From: Clostridium intestinale DSM 6191
Lineage (GTDB): Bacteria; Bacillota; Clostridia; Clostridiales; Clostridiaceae
DNA length: 64,000 bases
Assembly (NCBI RefSeq): GCF_900130055.1
Contig: NZ_FQXU01000006.1
Span: forward strand, 234,410 to 298,409
Reading direction: 5' to 3'
The position numbers were made by a program, and so were the translations under genes. Below, in pieces: positions 17,355-26,500 of the stretch. Under the pieces are notes generated by a model. It ran no database searches. It was not told the origin of the DNA and saw only the letters and a list, made by a program, of their open reading frames with translations. Within the stretch, counting starts at the first letter, position 1. Each line of letters starts with the position of its first letter.

Positions 17355-18314
17355 ATGAAAAAGATACTTAAAATGGCTGGTAAAGTGGTTCTATGGATTT
17401 CTGGAATTATAGTTGGATTAGTTATAATTTCAGCTTTAACGCATAATATTTTGAAACCAATAGAAAAGAACAAATATAAAATAGGTCAAACTTTAAATGT
17501 AAATGGTAGAAATATGCAAGCTTATGTAAGTGGGTCAGGAGAAAAGACAGTTGTGTTATTAAGTGGTTTAGGAACTGCTTCACCAATTACAGACTTTATG
17601 CCTTTGGCAGAAAGATTAAGTAAGGATTATAGAGTTGTAATTCTTGAATATTTTGGATATGGTTTTAGTGACACTACAAAAAAGGAACGTTCGACTGATA
17701 ATATTGTGAAAGAAATAAGGTTAGCACTGAAAGAATTAGAAATTAGTGGACCATATATATTGATGCCACACTCTATATCAGGGATATATTCTATGTATTA
17801 TGCAATAAATTATCCAGATGAAGTAGAGGCAATTATAGGAATTGACGAATCTGCTCCTAATCAAACTAAAATCAATAAAGATGCTGATATGTCGACATCT
17901 TTGCCATTACTTAATACCTTAGGAATAATAAGAGCGAGTACATATCTTTTGCCAAGTGTTGATGATGGTATGAACCAAAATAATTATTATTCTGATGAAC
18001 AACTTAAGCTGAAGAAGATGTCAACGGCTTGGAATAGTGTAAATGTATCTGTGATAAATGAATTTAATATGGTAAACACAAATACAAAGGAACTTTATGA
18101 TATAAAATATCCAAATAAGTTACCAGTCTTAGCGATTTTATCACAAGAATCAGAAGATGCTGATAATTATTGGTTACAACTACATGAAGAGTTAGTCTCT
18201 AATGCATCTATACAAAAGGTTGAAACTCTTAGTGGAGGACATTATTTGCACTGGACAAATGCTGATAAGATTGCAGAAATGACTAAAGAGTTTATTTCAA
18301 CAAATTTAAAATAG
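17355..18314 (+). CDS. Alpha/beta hydrolase, membrane-anchored
   Basis: 319 residues. An N-terminal hydrophobic segment (VVLWISGIIVGLVIISALTH) acts as anchor or uncleaved signal, so the catalytic domain is outside. The alpha/beta hydrolase core is clear: VVLLSGLGTASPITDFMPLA, the strand VVILEYFGYGFSD, and the nucleophile region YILMPHSISGIYSMYYA. Its elbow PHSIS departs from the usual GxSxG but keeps serine, as in a clostridial subgroup I recall. The likely catalytic histidine is in LSGGHYLHW. Substrate unknown. It lies directly after the deleted ABC transporter; whether they were one operon cannot be told. Confidence 0.85.
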   Translation: MKKILKMAGKVVLWISGIIVGLVIISALTHNILKPIEKNKYKIGQTLNVNGRNMQAYVSGSGEKTVVLLSGLGTASPITDFMPLAERLSKDYRVVILEYFGYGFSDTTKKERSTDNIVKEIRLALKELEISGPYILMPHSISGIYSMYYAINYPDEVEAIIGIDESAPNQTKINKDADMSTSLPLLNTLGIIRASTYLLPSVDDGMNQNNYYSDEQLKLKKMSTAWNSVNVSVINEFNMVNTNTKELYDIKYPNKLPVLAILSQESEDADNYWLQLHEELVSNASIQKVETLSGGHYLHWTNADKIAEMTKEFISTNLK

Positions 18315-18471
18315 CAGTATGAAAGTTTATAGAAATGATTGCATTAAATATTTTAATCTTATATAATCTTGAGTATATAATAAACTTTCTTGTGATATAA
18401 GCATATAATAGTATTGCAAGAATATCTCTTTGCACTGCATTACATTTCAATTAGAAATGAATAATCAACAG
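18315..18471. other. Leader region upstream of the riboswitch
   Basis: No gene. GAAAGTTTAT (18321) can pair with ATAAACTTTC (18380) around a 50-base loop, a weak candidate for ending the upstream transcript. TATAAT at 18404-18409 is a possible minus-10 box for the ATPase transcript, but no good minus-35 is visible. Confidence 0.35.
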
Positions 18472-18547
18472 TACAAACTGAGCAGGCGATGAACCTTGAT
18501 TTATATCAGGTCATGGGGCCGGGCCATTTACATGGCAGCGGATTGTA
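18472..18547 (+). promoter_or_regulatory. NiCo (czcD) riboswitch aptamer
   Basis: The leader reads ACTGAGCAGGCGATGAACC, then CATGGGGCCGGGCC, then ATGGCAGCGGATTG. This has the order and wording I remember for the conserved core of the NiCo riboswitch class: a GCAGGC segment, a G-rich central junction, and GGCAGCGG at the 3' side. The outer stem can form between TACAA (18472-18476) and TTGTA (18543-18547). A terminator hairpin follows immediately and a P-type metal ATPase gene lies downstream. Binding Ni2+ or Co2+ is known in this class to favour read-through. Assigned from memory of the consensus, without a covariance search. Confidence 0.75.
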
Positions 18548-18554
18548 ATTTATT

Positions 18555-18599
18555 ACACATCTGTGGGACAGTAGTTATGTTCCATAGGTGTGTTTTTTT
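18555..18599 (+). terminator. Riboswitch expression-platform terminator
   Basis: ACACATCTGTGGGAC pairs with GTTCCATAGGTGTGT (two to three mismatches or G-U pairs), followed by TTTTTTT. It lies 7 bases behind the aptamer and 86 bases before the ATPase start, as expected of a transcriptional on-switch. Confidence 0.8.
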
Positions 18600-18684
18600 C
18601 ATGCCCTTGTGAACATATATAGTTGCATGAGGGGCAAAGGAGCTATCAAATAATTGCTAAAATAGCAAAGGAGAGATAACTTTT

Positions 18685-21207
18685 ATGGAAAATTACAAAA
18701 TGAATCTGAAGGGATTAAGTTCAGAGGAAGCAAGAAAACTGCAAGAATACTTTGGGAAAAATGAGCTAGTAAAAGAGAAAAAGGGAAATTTTATTAAAAA
18801 GGTGATTCATATAATTTGTGAGCCTATGTTTCTGCTTTTAATTGTTGCAGCTGTTATCTATTTTATTCTTGGCGAACCAAGAGATGGTAGCATAATGCTT
18901 ATTTTTGTTATAGGTATTATCAGTATTGATGTAATTCAGGAATGGAAAACTGATAAAACACTAAATGCGTTAAAAGATTTATCAGCACCTCATATTACTG
19001 TTATACGTGATGGAAAAGAGAATAGGATTGCCAGTATAGACCTAGTTCCTGGTGATTTAATGGTTATTCATGAAGGCGTAAAGATTCCAGCAGATGGTGT
19101 AATCTTAAGTTGTAATGATCTTTGTGTTGATGAATCATCTCTAACTGGTGAGGCTGAGGGTGTATGGAAGGTAGTAAAAAATGATGTTACGGAAAAAAGT
19201 GATTATTGGAGACGAGATTATTGTTATGCAGGAACTTTGGTAACTCAAGGAACTGCAACAGTTTTAATTGATAAAATTGGGGTTTCAACTGAATATGGGA
19301 AAATAGGCGTTGATATTGCTTCTGCTCCAGACGAGGATACTCCACTTCAAAAACAAACTGGTAAGTTGGTAAAAGTATGTGCTTTAATAGCAATAGTCTT
19401 ATTTTTAGCTGTTGGAACATTTACCTACTTTAATATTCCAGATCATTCTTTTAAACCAAGAATTATAGAGAGTATTTTATCAGGTATAACCCTTGCTATG
19501 GCCATGATACCTGAAGAATTTCCTGTTATAATGACTGTATTTTTATCTATGGGTGCATGGAGACTTGCAAAAAAACAGTCTCTAGTTAGAAAACTTCCAT
19601 CTGTTGAAACTTTGGGAGCTATATCGGTGCTTTGTGTAGATAAAACAGGAACTATTACTATGAATAAGATGTCTGTACAGGAAACCTGGACTTTTAATTG
19701 TGATAATAATATATTAATAGAAACCATGGGACTTGGATGTGAAACAGATGCTTACGATCCTATGGAAAAGGCTATGTTAAGTTATTGTAATGAGTTTGGA
19801 ATTACAAAAGAACATTTATTTAATGATGAGCTTATTACGGAGTATGCATTTACAAATGAATTGAAGATGATGGGACATGTTTGGCGTAGAGATGGTGAAA
19901 TTGTAATAGCAGCCAAGGGATCACCAGAACGAATTTTAACAATTTGTAATTTAAGTGATAAGGATAGGGAATTAGTAGAACAGAAGATTTTAGAAATGTC
20001 TATGGAAGGACTACGTGTAATTGCTGTAGCTACAAGAAAGCTAGAGAGAGAAATAGATATACCTAAAAAAATCACAGAGTGCTCACTTAATTTACTAGGG
20101 CTTATTGGCCTTACTGATCCTCCACGTGAAAGTGTAAAGAAGGATATTGAAGTTTGCAAAAAAGCAGGTATTAGAGTAGTAATGATTACAGGGGATAATG
20201 GTGTTACAGCGGCTTCTATAGCAAAGAAGATAGGTATGAAAGATAGTGATAACATTATAACTGGTGATATGATTAATTCTATGAGTGATGAGGAACTTTG
20301 TGAGAAAGTGAAAAATGTTAATATTTTTTCAAGAGTTGTACCTGAACACAAAATGCGTATTGTAAAGGCATTTAAAGAAAATGGTAAAATTGTAGCTATG
20401 ACAGGTGATGGCGTAAATGATGCACCAGCCCTTAAATATGCTGATATAGGAATTGCCATGGGTAAGCGAGGTAGTGAAGTTGCAAGAGAAGCTGCTGATT
20501 TAATTTTAATGGATGATAATTTTACTACTATAGTTGAGACGATAAAAGATGGAAGAAGAATTTATGATAATATAAGAAAAGCAGTAGGTTATGTTTTTAC
20601 TATTCATATTCCTATAGCATTTGCATCCTTATTAGCACCAATATTAGGAATTTCACCTGCAGCTATATTGTTACTTCCTATTCATGTAGTACTTTTAGAG
20701 CTAATAATTGATCCAACCTGTTCTATAGTATTAGAAAGACAGCCTGCGGAAGAGGATATTATGGATAGAAACCCACGTAATCCGAAAGAAAAGTTGCTTA
20801 ATTTAAGATTATTCACCAAAAGCATAATTCAAGGGCTTGTGATTTTTGCAGCGTCCTTTATCACTTACCTTTTTATCTTGAAGCAAAATGTAGAAAATTC
20901 ATCGGTTGCTAGAGCTATGGGAATAGTTATAATAATGATTTCTAATCTATTTTTAGTACAAGTTAATAGCTCTAACGATGACTTTGTATTTCAAACAGTT
21001 AGAAGGCTTATGAAAGATAAAGTTATGTGGGCAGTGAATATTTTAACTATTTTAGTTGTTTTAGTTGTATTATATACACCAATAGCATCTTTTCTAAAGT
21101 TTGAAGCATTAACAGGAGTACAATTCCTTGCTTCTGTTATAATAGCAGCATCCGCTGTACTGTGGTATGAGATTATAAAACTTATAAAGAAGTTAAAAGC
21201 AATATGA
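18685..21207 (+). CDS. P-type cation-transporting ATPase (probable Ni2+/Co2+ exporter)
   Basis: 840 residues, complete. N-terminal cation ATPase domain (LSSEEARKLQEYFGKNEL), A-domain motif SLTGEAE, phosphorylation Asp319 in CVDKTGTITMNK, nucleotide-domain KGSPER, and hinge MTGDGVNDAPALKYADIGIA. Ten hydrophobic segments are expected. The membrane-helix-4 motif is PEEFP, not PEGLP or PEGVP as in typical Ca2+-ATPases nor CPx of P1B metal pumps, so specificity cannot be read from the known codes. There is no N-terminal metal-binding domain. The upstream NiCo riboswitch implies induction by Ni2+ or Co2+ and therefore a detoxification role. Confidence 0.9.
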   Translation: MENYKMNLKGLSSEEARKLQEYFGKNELVKEKKGNFIKKVIHIICEPMFLLLIVAAVIYFILGEPRDGSIMLIFVIGIISIDVIQEWKTDKTLNALKDLSAPHITVIRDGKENRIASIDLVPGDLMVIHEGVKIPADGVILSCNDLCVDESSLTGEAEGVWKVVKNDVTEKSDYWRRDYCYAGTLVTQGTATVLIDKIGVSTEYGKIGVDIASAPDEDTPLQKQTGKLVKVCALIAIVLFLAVGTFTYFNIPDHSFKPRIIESILSGITLAMAMIPEEFPVIMTVFLSMGAWRLAKKQSLVRKLPSVETLGAISVLCVDKTGTITMNKMSVQETWTFNCDNNILIETMGLGCETDAYDPMEKAMLSYCNEFGITKEHLFNDELITEYAFTNELKMMGHVWRRDGEIVIAAKGSPERILTICNLSDKDRELVEQKILEMSMEGLRVIAVATRKLEREIDIPKKITECSLNLLGLIGLTDPPRESVKKDIEVCKKAGIRVVMITGDNGVTAASIAKKIGMKDSDNIITGDMINSMSDEELCEKVKNVNIFSRVVPEHKMRIVKAFKENGKIVAMTGDGVNDAPALKYADIGIAMGKRGSEVAREAADLILMDDNFTTIVETIKDGRRIYDNIRKAVGYVFTIHIPIAFASLLAPILGISPAAILLLPIHVVLLELIIDPTCSIVLERQPAEEDIMDRNPRNPKEKLLNLRLFTKSIIQGLVIFAASFITYLFILKQNVENSSVARAMGIVIIMISNLFLVQVNSSNDDFVFQTVRRLMKDKVMWAVNILTILVVLVVLYTPIASFLKFEALTGVQFLASVIIAASAVLWYEIIKLIKKLKAI

Positions 21208-21233
21208 AATTAAAGAATATATAGCAACTATAG

Positions 21234-21266
21234 AGCTAGTGATTAAATCACTGGCTTTTATTTACT
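21234..21266 (+). terminator. Intrinsic terminator after the P-type ATPase gene
   Basis: Stem GCTAGTGATT / AATCACTGGC (one G-U pair) followed by TTTTATTT. Confidence 0.75.
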
Positions 21267-21564
21267 GAAATAAATAGAATTTACTTTTAATATATTGATA
21301 TTCAAAACTGCATATTACAAATAATATAGCAATATGCAGTTGTAACATTTATTAAAAATATTACCCTATAACTGAATTTTTATTATTTTGATAAAATTTA
21401 TTATTTTGATAAATTTAGTGATTAGGAAATTTTAAGTAAATAAATTTAAAATTTCCACAAAAATACTATAACTAATAAACCTCCAATTTACAAATCGTTA
21501 AGAAAATTATAAAATTTATATAAAAATATTATAAAAATGAACAATAGGTTAATAGATACACTTA
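21267..21564. other. AT-rich region upstream of the opp promoter
   Basis: No gene. TTTATTATTTTGATAAA occurs twice in perfect tandem at 21379-21395 and 21397-21413 (18-base period), about 150 bases upstream of the opp promoter. Its role is unknown; it could be a regulator site or curved AT-tract DNA. Confidence 0.45.
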
Positions 21565-21592
21565 TTGACAAGGCGAAAATTGAATATATAAT
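21565..21592 (+). promoter_or_regulatory. Strong sigma-A promoter of the opp operon
   Basis: TTGACA (21565-21570), 16-base spacer, TATAAT (21587-21592): both boxes are perfect. The 5' leader before oppA would be about 70 bases. Confidence 0.75.
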
Positions 21593-21668
21593 AATAAATA
21601 AGACGATGGAGTTTTGCAATGACAGGCAGGTTCTATCTTTTTTTTTAAGAAGTTTTAGGGGGGATACA

Positions 21669-23306
21669 ATGAAAAATATTAAAAAGATATTGTCTCTGGT
21701 AGCTACACTAACAATATCAGTTAGTTTAATAGCTTGTGGTGGAAAAAGTACAAGCACACCAGACGCAGCAGGATCAGGAAAAACATTAAAGGTACATCTT
21801 GATGTTGAAGTTGCATCAATGGACCCACAAATAGCAACAGATGGTACTTCTTTTGAAGTAATGGCTGCAGTTACAGAAGGATTATATTCTGTAGACGAAG
21901 CTGGATCACCTATTTTGGCAATGGCTGATAAGGTTGATAAAAGTGAAGATGGGTTAAAATATACTTTCACATTAAAGGATGCTAAATGGACTAACGGAAC
22001 TGCAGTTACTGCAAAGGATTTCGTTTTTGCTTGGAAGCGTCTAGTTGATCCTAAAACAGCTAGTGAATATGCATTTATAGCTGGTATAGCAGGAATCAAA
22101 AATGCTGATGATATTTCAACAGGTAAAAAGGGGTTAGATGAATTAGGAGTAACAGCTAAGGATGATAAAACTCTAGTAGTAGAATTATCACATCCAGTTC
22201 CATTCTTCGAATCATTATTGTCATTCCCTTCATTTTTACCAGTTAATGAAGAATTCTTTAAAAAGAGCGGAGATAAATTCGCTACATCACCAGATACTAT
22301 TTTAAGCAATGGTCCATACAAAATTACTGCTTATGAACCAGCTGCAACAACAATAGAATTAAAGAAAAATGAAGATTATTGGGATGCTAGCAAGGTTAAA
22401 TTAGCTGGTATACAATATCAAGTAATCAAAGAAGCTCAACAAACTATGCTTGCATATCAAAATGGAGATTTAGATGTTGCAACACTTGCTGGAGAACAAG
22501 TAGAACAATTTAAAGCTGATAAAGAATTCCACAACATTATGGCAGGATACCTATGGTATATTTCTCCTAACCAAAAGGTTGCTGGATTAGAAAATGAAAA
22601 TCTTCGTAAAGCTCTTGCATTATCTTATGATAAAAAAGCTGTTGTTGATAACATATTAAAAGATGGTTCTATAGTAGCAGACTTTGCAGTACCAAGCTTA
22701 CTTGCAACAGGACCAGATGGAAAAGACTATCGTGAAACAGCAAGCACTTATCTAAAAACTGATAAAGCTAAAGCTGTAGAATTCTATAACAAAGCTAAAC
22801 AAGAATTAGGTAAAGATAAATTTGAATATAAGATGGTAGTTGAAGATACTGAATCAGCTCAAAATGTAGCTCAATTCATTCAATCAGAAATACAAACAAA
22901 TCTTCCAGGAGTTACTGTTAAGTTAGAAGTAATGCCTAAGAAGAACAGAGTTGAAAGAATGCAAGAAGGAACATTTGAACTTGGATTAACTCGTTGGGGT
23001 CCAGACTATGCAGATCCAATGACATACTTAGATATGTGGACTACAGGAAGCCCTAACAACTATGGTTTCTGGTCAAACACAGATTACGATAAAATAATAA
23101 AATCTGCTCAAGATGGAGATCTTGCTTTAGATCTTGATAAGAGATGGGAAGAATTAAAGAAAGCAGAAAAGATAGTAATGGATCAAGCAGTTATTTTCCC
23201 TGTTTACCAAAAGGGTAATGCTGTTATGATTAAAGATGGCGTATCAGGTATTGAATTCCATTCTGTTGGTATCAATAGAATCTTCAAGAATGTCGATAAG
23301 AAATAG
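21669..23306 (+). CDS. oppA: Oligopeptide ABC transporter substrate-binding lipoprotein
   Basis: 545 residues from the ATG at 21669, which follows AGGGGGGATACA; earlier in-frame starts lie between promoter and this site. Signal peptide and lipobox LIACGG anchor it outside the membrane. SBP_bac_5 family features: DPQIATDGTSFEVMAAVTEG, WTNGTAVTAKDFVFAWKRLV, LSNGPYKITAYEP and RWGPDYADPMTYLDMW. It captures peptides for OppBCDF. First gene of the operon, separated from oppB by 120 bases holding a strong hairpin that probably stabilises the oppA part of the message. Confidence 0.93.
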   Translation: MKNIKKILSLVATLTISVSLIACGGKSTSTPDAAGSGKTLKVHLDVEVASMDPQIATDGTSFEVMAAVTEGLYSVDEAGSPILAMADKVDKSEDGLKYTFTLKDAKWTNGTAVTAKDFVFAWKRLVDPKTASEYAFIAGIAGIKNADDISTGKKGLDELGVTAKDDKTLVVELSHPVPFFESLLSFPSFLPVNEEFFKKSGDKFATSPDTILSNGPYKITAYEPAATTIELKKNEDYWDASKVKLAGIQYQVIKEAQQTMLAYQNGDLDVATLAGEQVEQFKADKEFHNIMAGYLWYISPNQKVAGLENENLRKALALSYDKKAVVDNILKDGSIVADFAVPSLLATGPDGKDYRETASTYLKTDKAKAVEFYNKAKQELGKDKFEYKMVVEDTESAQNVAQFIQSEIQTNLPGVTVKLEVMPKKNRVERMQEGTFELGLTRWGPDYADPMTYLDMWTTGSPNNYGFWSNTDYDKIIKSAQDGDLALDLDKRWEELKKAEKIVMDQAVIFPVYQKGNAVMIKDGVSGIEFHSVGINRIFKNVDKK

Positions 23307-23327
23307 TAAGTTATGTTCATTAATAAG

Positions 23328-23362
23328 ATATTACAGTGGTTATTTTATAACCACTGTAATAT
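23328..23362 (+). promoter_or_regulatory. Intra-operon hairpin between oppA and oppB
   Basis: Perfect 15-bp stem ATATTACAGTGGTTA / TAACCACTGTAATAT with a 5-base loop and no T tract. Located 22 bases after the oppA stop. Such hairpins behind binding-protein genes are known to protect the 3' end of a processed message and raise the binding protein over the permease; that role is inferred here. Confidence 0.7.
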
Positions 23363-23426
23363 TGCTTAAAAGAAGCTTTAGCAGACAGATTAGCTACTTA
23401 AGTATTCCGAGAAGGAGGAATTCAAC

Positions 23427-24368
23427 GTGAAAAAATACTTGCTCAAAAGAATAGTAGTTTCATTACTCACTTTATTAGCAATTTTATTAATATTATTTTT
23501 AATGTTAGAACTTATGCCAGGTTCACCATTTAATGACGAAAAATTAACTGTAGATCAAGTGGCTTTATTAAATGCAAAATATGGATTAGATCAACCGGTA
23601 TTTATAAGATTTTTTAATTATGTGAAAAATATGCTAACAGGAGACTTTGGAGTTTCCTACACAATTTCGAAAAATACACCAATATCTCAATTGCTTTCAA
23701 TGCGTTTGCCTATATCTCTTAGACTTGGAGGACAGGCTGTTTTGCTTGGAGCACTAATAGGTTTGGTTTTAGGTATAATAGCTGCTTTAAAGCACAATAC
23801 AATATGGGACACATTAACTACTGTAATTTCAGTTTTAGGTGTTAGTTTACCTTCTTATGTATTTGCCCTTGCTTTATCATATTCATTAGGATATAAATGG
23901 ACGATATTCCCGCTGCTTTATTCAGCAGATTCACCATTTAAATCAGCGGTATTACCGACTATAGCTCTATGTATGTTTACCATAGCTACAATAGCTAGAT
24001 TCACTAGAACAGAAATGCTAGAAGTGCTTGGAACTGACTATATGTTACTTGCAGAAAGTAAAGGTGTAAATGGGATAGCATTAATATTTAGACATCAGCT
24101 TAGAAATGCACTTATTCCAATAGTAACTGTACTTGCGCCTTTAGTTGTAGGATTAATGACTGGAAGCTTGGTTATAGAAAAAATCTTCTCAATACCAGGT
24201 ATAGGAAGTCTATTAGTTACTGCAATACAAGCAAATGACTATAACGTAGTAGTTGCATTAGCATTTATCTATAGCGCTATGTATATTGGAATTATGCTTA
24301 TTGTAGATATTTTATATGGAATTATAGACCCAAGAATAAGATTAGCAAAGGAGGACGGTCATGAGTAA
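23427..24368 (+). CDS. oppB: Oligopeptide ABC transporter permease OppB
   Basis: 313 residues, six membrane segments, BPD_transp_1 fold. N-terminus LLKRIVVSLLTLLAILLILF; the cytoplasmic EAA-type loop reads LLAESKGVNGIALIFRHQLR, the contact with OppD/F. Partner of OppC in the membrane channel. The start codon is GTG or the ATG-like GTG at 23427 after AGGAGGAATTCAAC. The stop overlaps the oppC start by 8 bases, so translation is coupled. Confidence 0.93.
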   Translation: MKKYLLKRIVVSLLTLLAILLILFLMLELMPGSPFNDEKLTVDQVALLNAKYGLDQPVFIRFFNYVKNMLTGDFGVSYTISKNTPISQLLSMRLPISLRLGGQAVLLGALIGLVLGIIAALKHNTIWDTLTTVISVLGVSLPSYVFALALSYSLGYKWTIFPLLYSADSPFKSAVLPTIALCMFTIATIARFTRTEMLEVLGTDYMLLAESKGVNGIALIFRHQLRNALIPIVTVLAPLVVGLMTGSLVIEKIFSIPGIGSLLVTAIQANDYNVVVALAFIYSAMYIGIMLIVDILYGIIDPRIRLAKEDGHE

Positions 24369-25407
24369 ACTAAATGAAAATCTAGAATTTCTACCTAATG
24401 ATTTTGAATTAGTTGGGGAAGAAAATATATCTCATATCGATAAGAGTTATGCTAGTCAGCCTTACTTTAAAGATGTATTAAACCGCTTTGTTAAAAATAA
24501 GGGAGCAGTAATAGGATTAGTTTTTATAATACTAATAACATTAATGGCTGTAATCGGAGTAAGTCTTAATGGGCATACATATGAGTCACAGATAATTTCA
24601 CAGCAAAATTTAGCGCCTAGAGTTCCAGGACTTGAGAGTTTAGGTATTTTTGATGGTAGTGAAACCATGAATACATCGGGTGGACAGGTAGAAACAAACA
24701 AATATTTAGAGAATAATGAACTTAAAGATGTTTACTATTGGTTTGGTTCAGATGTTCTAGGAAGAGATATATTTACTAGAACTTGGATGGGAACCAGAAT
24801 TTCATTATATATAGCTTTAATAGCAGTTTTAATAGACATGTTATTTGGATTAAGTTATGGACTTATATCAGGATATTTTGGAGGTGCCGTTGATAATGCT
24901 ATGCAACGTTTTGCAGAAATATTAAACGGTATACCAAACTTAGTTATAGTTACTCTTTTAATTATTGTATTAAAGCCAGGACTTGCTACAATTACCTTCT
25001 CACTTATGATAACAGGGTGGATAGGTATGAGTAGAATAGCAAGAGCCCAGATGTTAAAACTTAAAGAGCAGGAATTTGTACTTGCCTCAAGAACCTTAGG
25101 AGCAAAAGATTTCTTTATTATATTTAAAGAAATACTACCTAATATTTTAGGGGCAATAATTACAAACACAATGTTCTCAATACCAAATGCAATATTTACA
25201 GAGGCATTTTTGGCCTTTATTGGTCTAGGAGTACCGCCTCCAATGGCTTCACTTGGGTCATTAATAAGTGAGTCATTTAAGTCTTTTACAACCCATCCAT
25301 ATATGATAATGCCTCCAGTTATAGTACTAGCTATATTAATGCTTAGCTTTAATATGCTTGCAGATGGTATACGTGATGCATTTGACCCTAAAATGAAAGA
25401 ATCATAA
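24361..25407 (+). CDS. oppC: Oligopeptide ABC transporter permease OppC
   Basis: 348 residues with the OppC_N domain at the front (FKDVLNRFVKNKGAVIGLVF) and a longer extracytoplasmic segment (about 75-125) before the conserved YWFGSDVLGRDIFTRTWMGT motif. The EAA loop is FVLASRTLGAKDFFIIFKEI. Six membrane segments. It forms the heterodimeric channel with OppB. The gap to oppD is 13 bases and holds AAGGAGGATG. Confidence 0.93.
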   Translation: MSKLNENLEFLPNDFELVGEENISHIDKSYASQPYFKDVLNRFVKNKGAVIGLVFIILITLMAVIGVSLNGHTYESQIISQQNLAPRVPGLESLGIFDGSETMNTSGGQVETNKYLENNELKDVYYWFGSDVLGRDIFTRTWMGTRISLYIALIAVLIDMLFGLSYGLISGYFGGAVDNAMQRFAEILNGIPNLVIVTLLIIVLKPGLATITFSLMITGWIGMSRIARAQMLKLKEQEFVLASRTLGAKDFFIIFKEILPNILGAIITNTMFSIPNAIFTEAFLAFIGLGVPPPMASLGSLISESFKSFTTHPYMIMPPVIVLAILMLSFNMLADGIRDAFDPKMKES

Positions 25408-25420
25408 GGAGGATGAAGAA

Positions 25421-26500
25421 ATGGAAAAAGAAAAAATATTATCAATTAGAGACTTGTCAATATCCTTTAAAACATCCTCAGGAAAAGTTAGTGCTATTCG
25501 TGGTGTTGAATTAGACCTTTATAAAGGTGAAACCTTAGCAATAGTAGGGGAAAGTGGTAGCGGAAAATCTGTAACTATGAAGGCTGCTATGGGTATACTT
25601 AGCAGTAATGGGCAAGTAGAATCAGGAGAAATTAACTTCTCCTATTATAAAGATAAAGAAAAGGTTAATGTAGATATACTTAAACTTTCAAAAAAGGAAA
25701 TGAGAACAACAATAAATGGAACTCGTATAGCTATGGTGTTCCAAGATCCTATGACTTCTTTAAATCCAACTATGACAATAGGGGCTCAGATTATGGAAGG
25801 GATGATATGGCACTATAAAACCCCTAAAGAAGAAGCGAAAAAAAGAGCTATAGAGCTTTTAGAACTTGTAGGAATAGTTGATGCAGAAAAACGTTTGAAA
25901 AACTATCCGCACCAATTATCAGGGGGAATGAGACAAAGAGTAGTTATAGCTATAGCTCTTGCATGTAACCCAGATTTATTAATCTGTGATGAACCTACAA
26001 CAGCATTAGATGTTACTATTCAAGCAAAGATAATAGAACTTATAAAAGATATTCAAAAAAAGATGAATATATCAGTTATTTATATAACTCATGACCTAGG
26101 AGTTGTAGCTAAGGTTGCAGACTATGTTGCTGTAATGTATGCAGGAAAAATAGTTGAAAAAGGAAAGATAGATGAAATATTCTATGATCCAAGACATCCC
26201 TACACTTGGGGTTTATTATCAGCTATGCCTGACTTAGACACAAAAGATGATAAGTTATATACAATACCAGGAACCCCTCCTAATTTAGCTGAAGAAGTAA
26301 AAGGCGATGCTTTTGCACCAAGAAACATTTATGCATTAAACATTGATAACAGATTAGAACCTCCAATGTTTAAAATATCAGATACTCACTATGCTTCAAC
26401 ATGGCTTTTACATGAAAAAGCACCAAAGGTTGAGATGCCTTCTGAACTTAAAGCAAGAATAGACAGAATGTTAAGGGAGGCGAAACTAGATGGAAAATAA
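25421..26500 (+). CDS. oppD: Oligopeptide ABC transporter ATPase OppD
   Basis: 359 residues. Walker [11 protein letters not shown]-loop [11 protein letters not shown], signature [15 protein letters not shown], Walker [13 protein letters not shown], switch ITHDLGVV. The C-terminal oligopeptide_HPY domain starts at [20 protein letters not shown]; where many Opp/Dpp ATPases have cysteines (CxFxPRC) that can bind an iron-sulfur cluster, this one has none (GDAFAPRN). This cysteine-free form also occurs in lactococcal-type OppD. The stop overlaps the oppF start by 11 bases. Confidence 0.93.
   Translation: MEKEKILSIRDLSISFKTSSGKVSAIRGVELDLYKGETLAIVGESGSGKSVTMKAAMGILSSNGQVESGEINFSYYKDKEKVNVDILKLSKKEMRTTINGTRIAMVFQDPMTSLNPTMTIGAQIMEGMIWHYKTPKEEAKKRAIELLELVGIVDAEKRLKNYPHQLSGGMRQRVVIAIALACNPDLLICDEPTTALDVTIQAKIIELIKDIQKKMNISVIYITHDLGVVAKVADYVAVMYAGKIVEKGKIDEIFYDPRHPYTWGLLSAMPDLDTKDDKLYTIPGTPPNLAEEVKGDAFAPRNIYALNIDNRLEPPMFKISDTHYASTWLLHEKAPKVEMPSELKARIDRMLREAKLDGK

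Noticed and set aside
21488..22321. 277-codon minus-strand frame opposite oppA
   Set aside because: It covers the well-supported oppA gene and has no recognisable protein features or start site.
26300..26330. Missing cysteines in the OppD C-terminal domain as sign of lost function
   Set aside because: The GDAFAPRN form is known in lactococcal-type OppD proteins, so it is a family variant; kept only as a remark in the gene entry.
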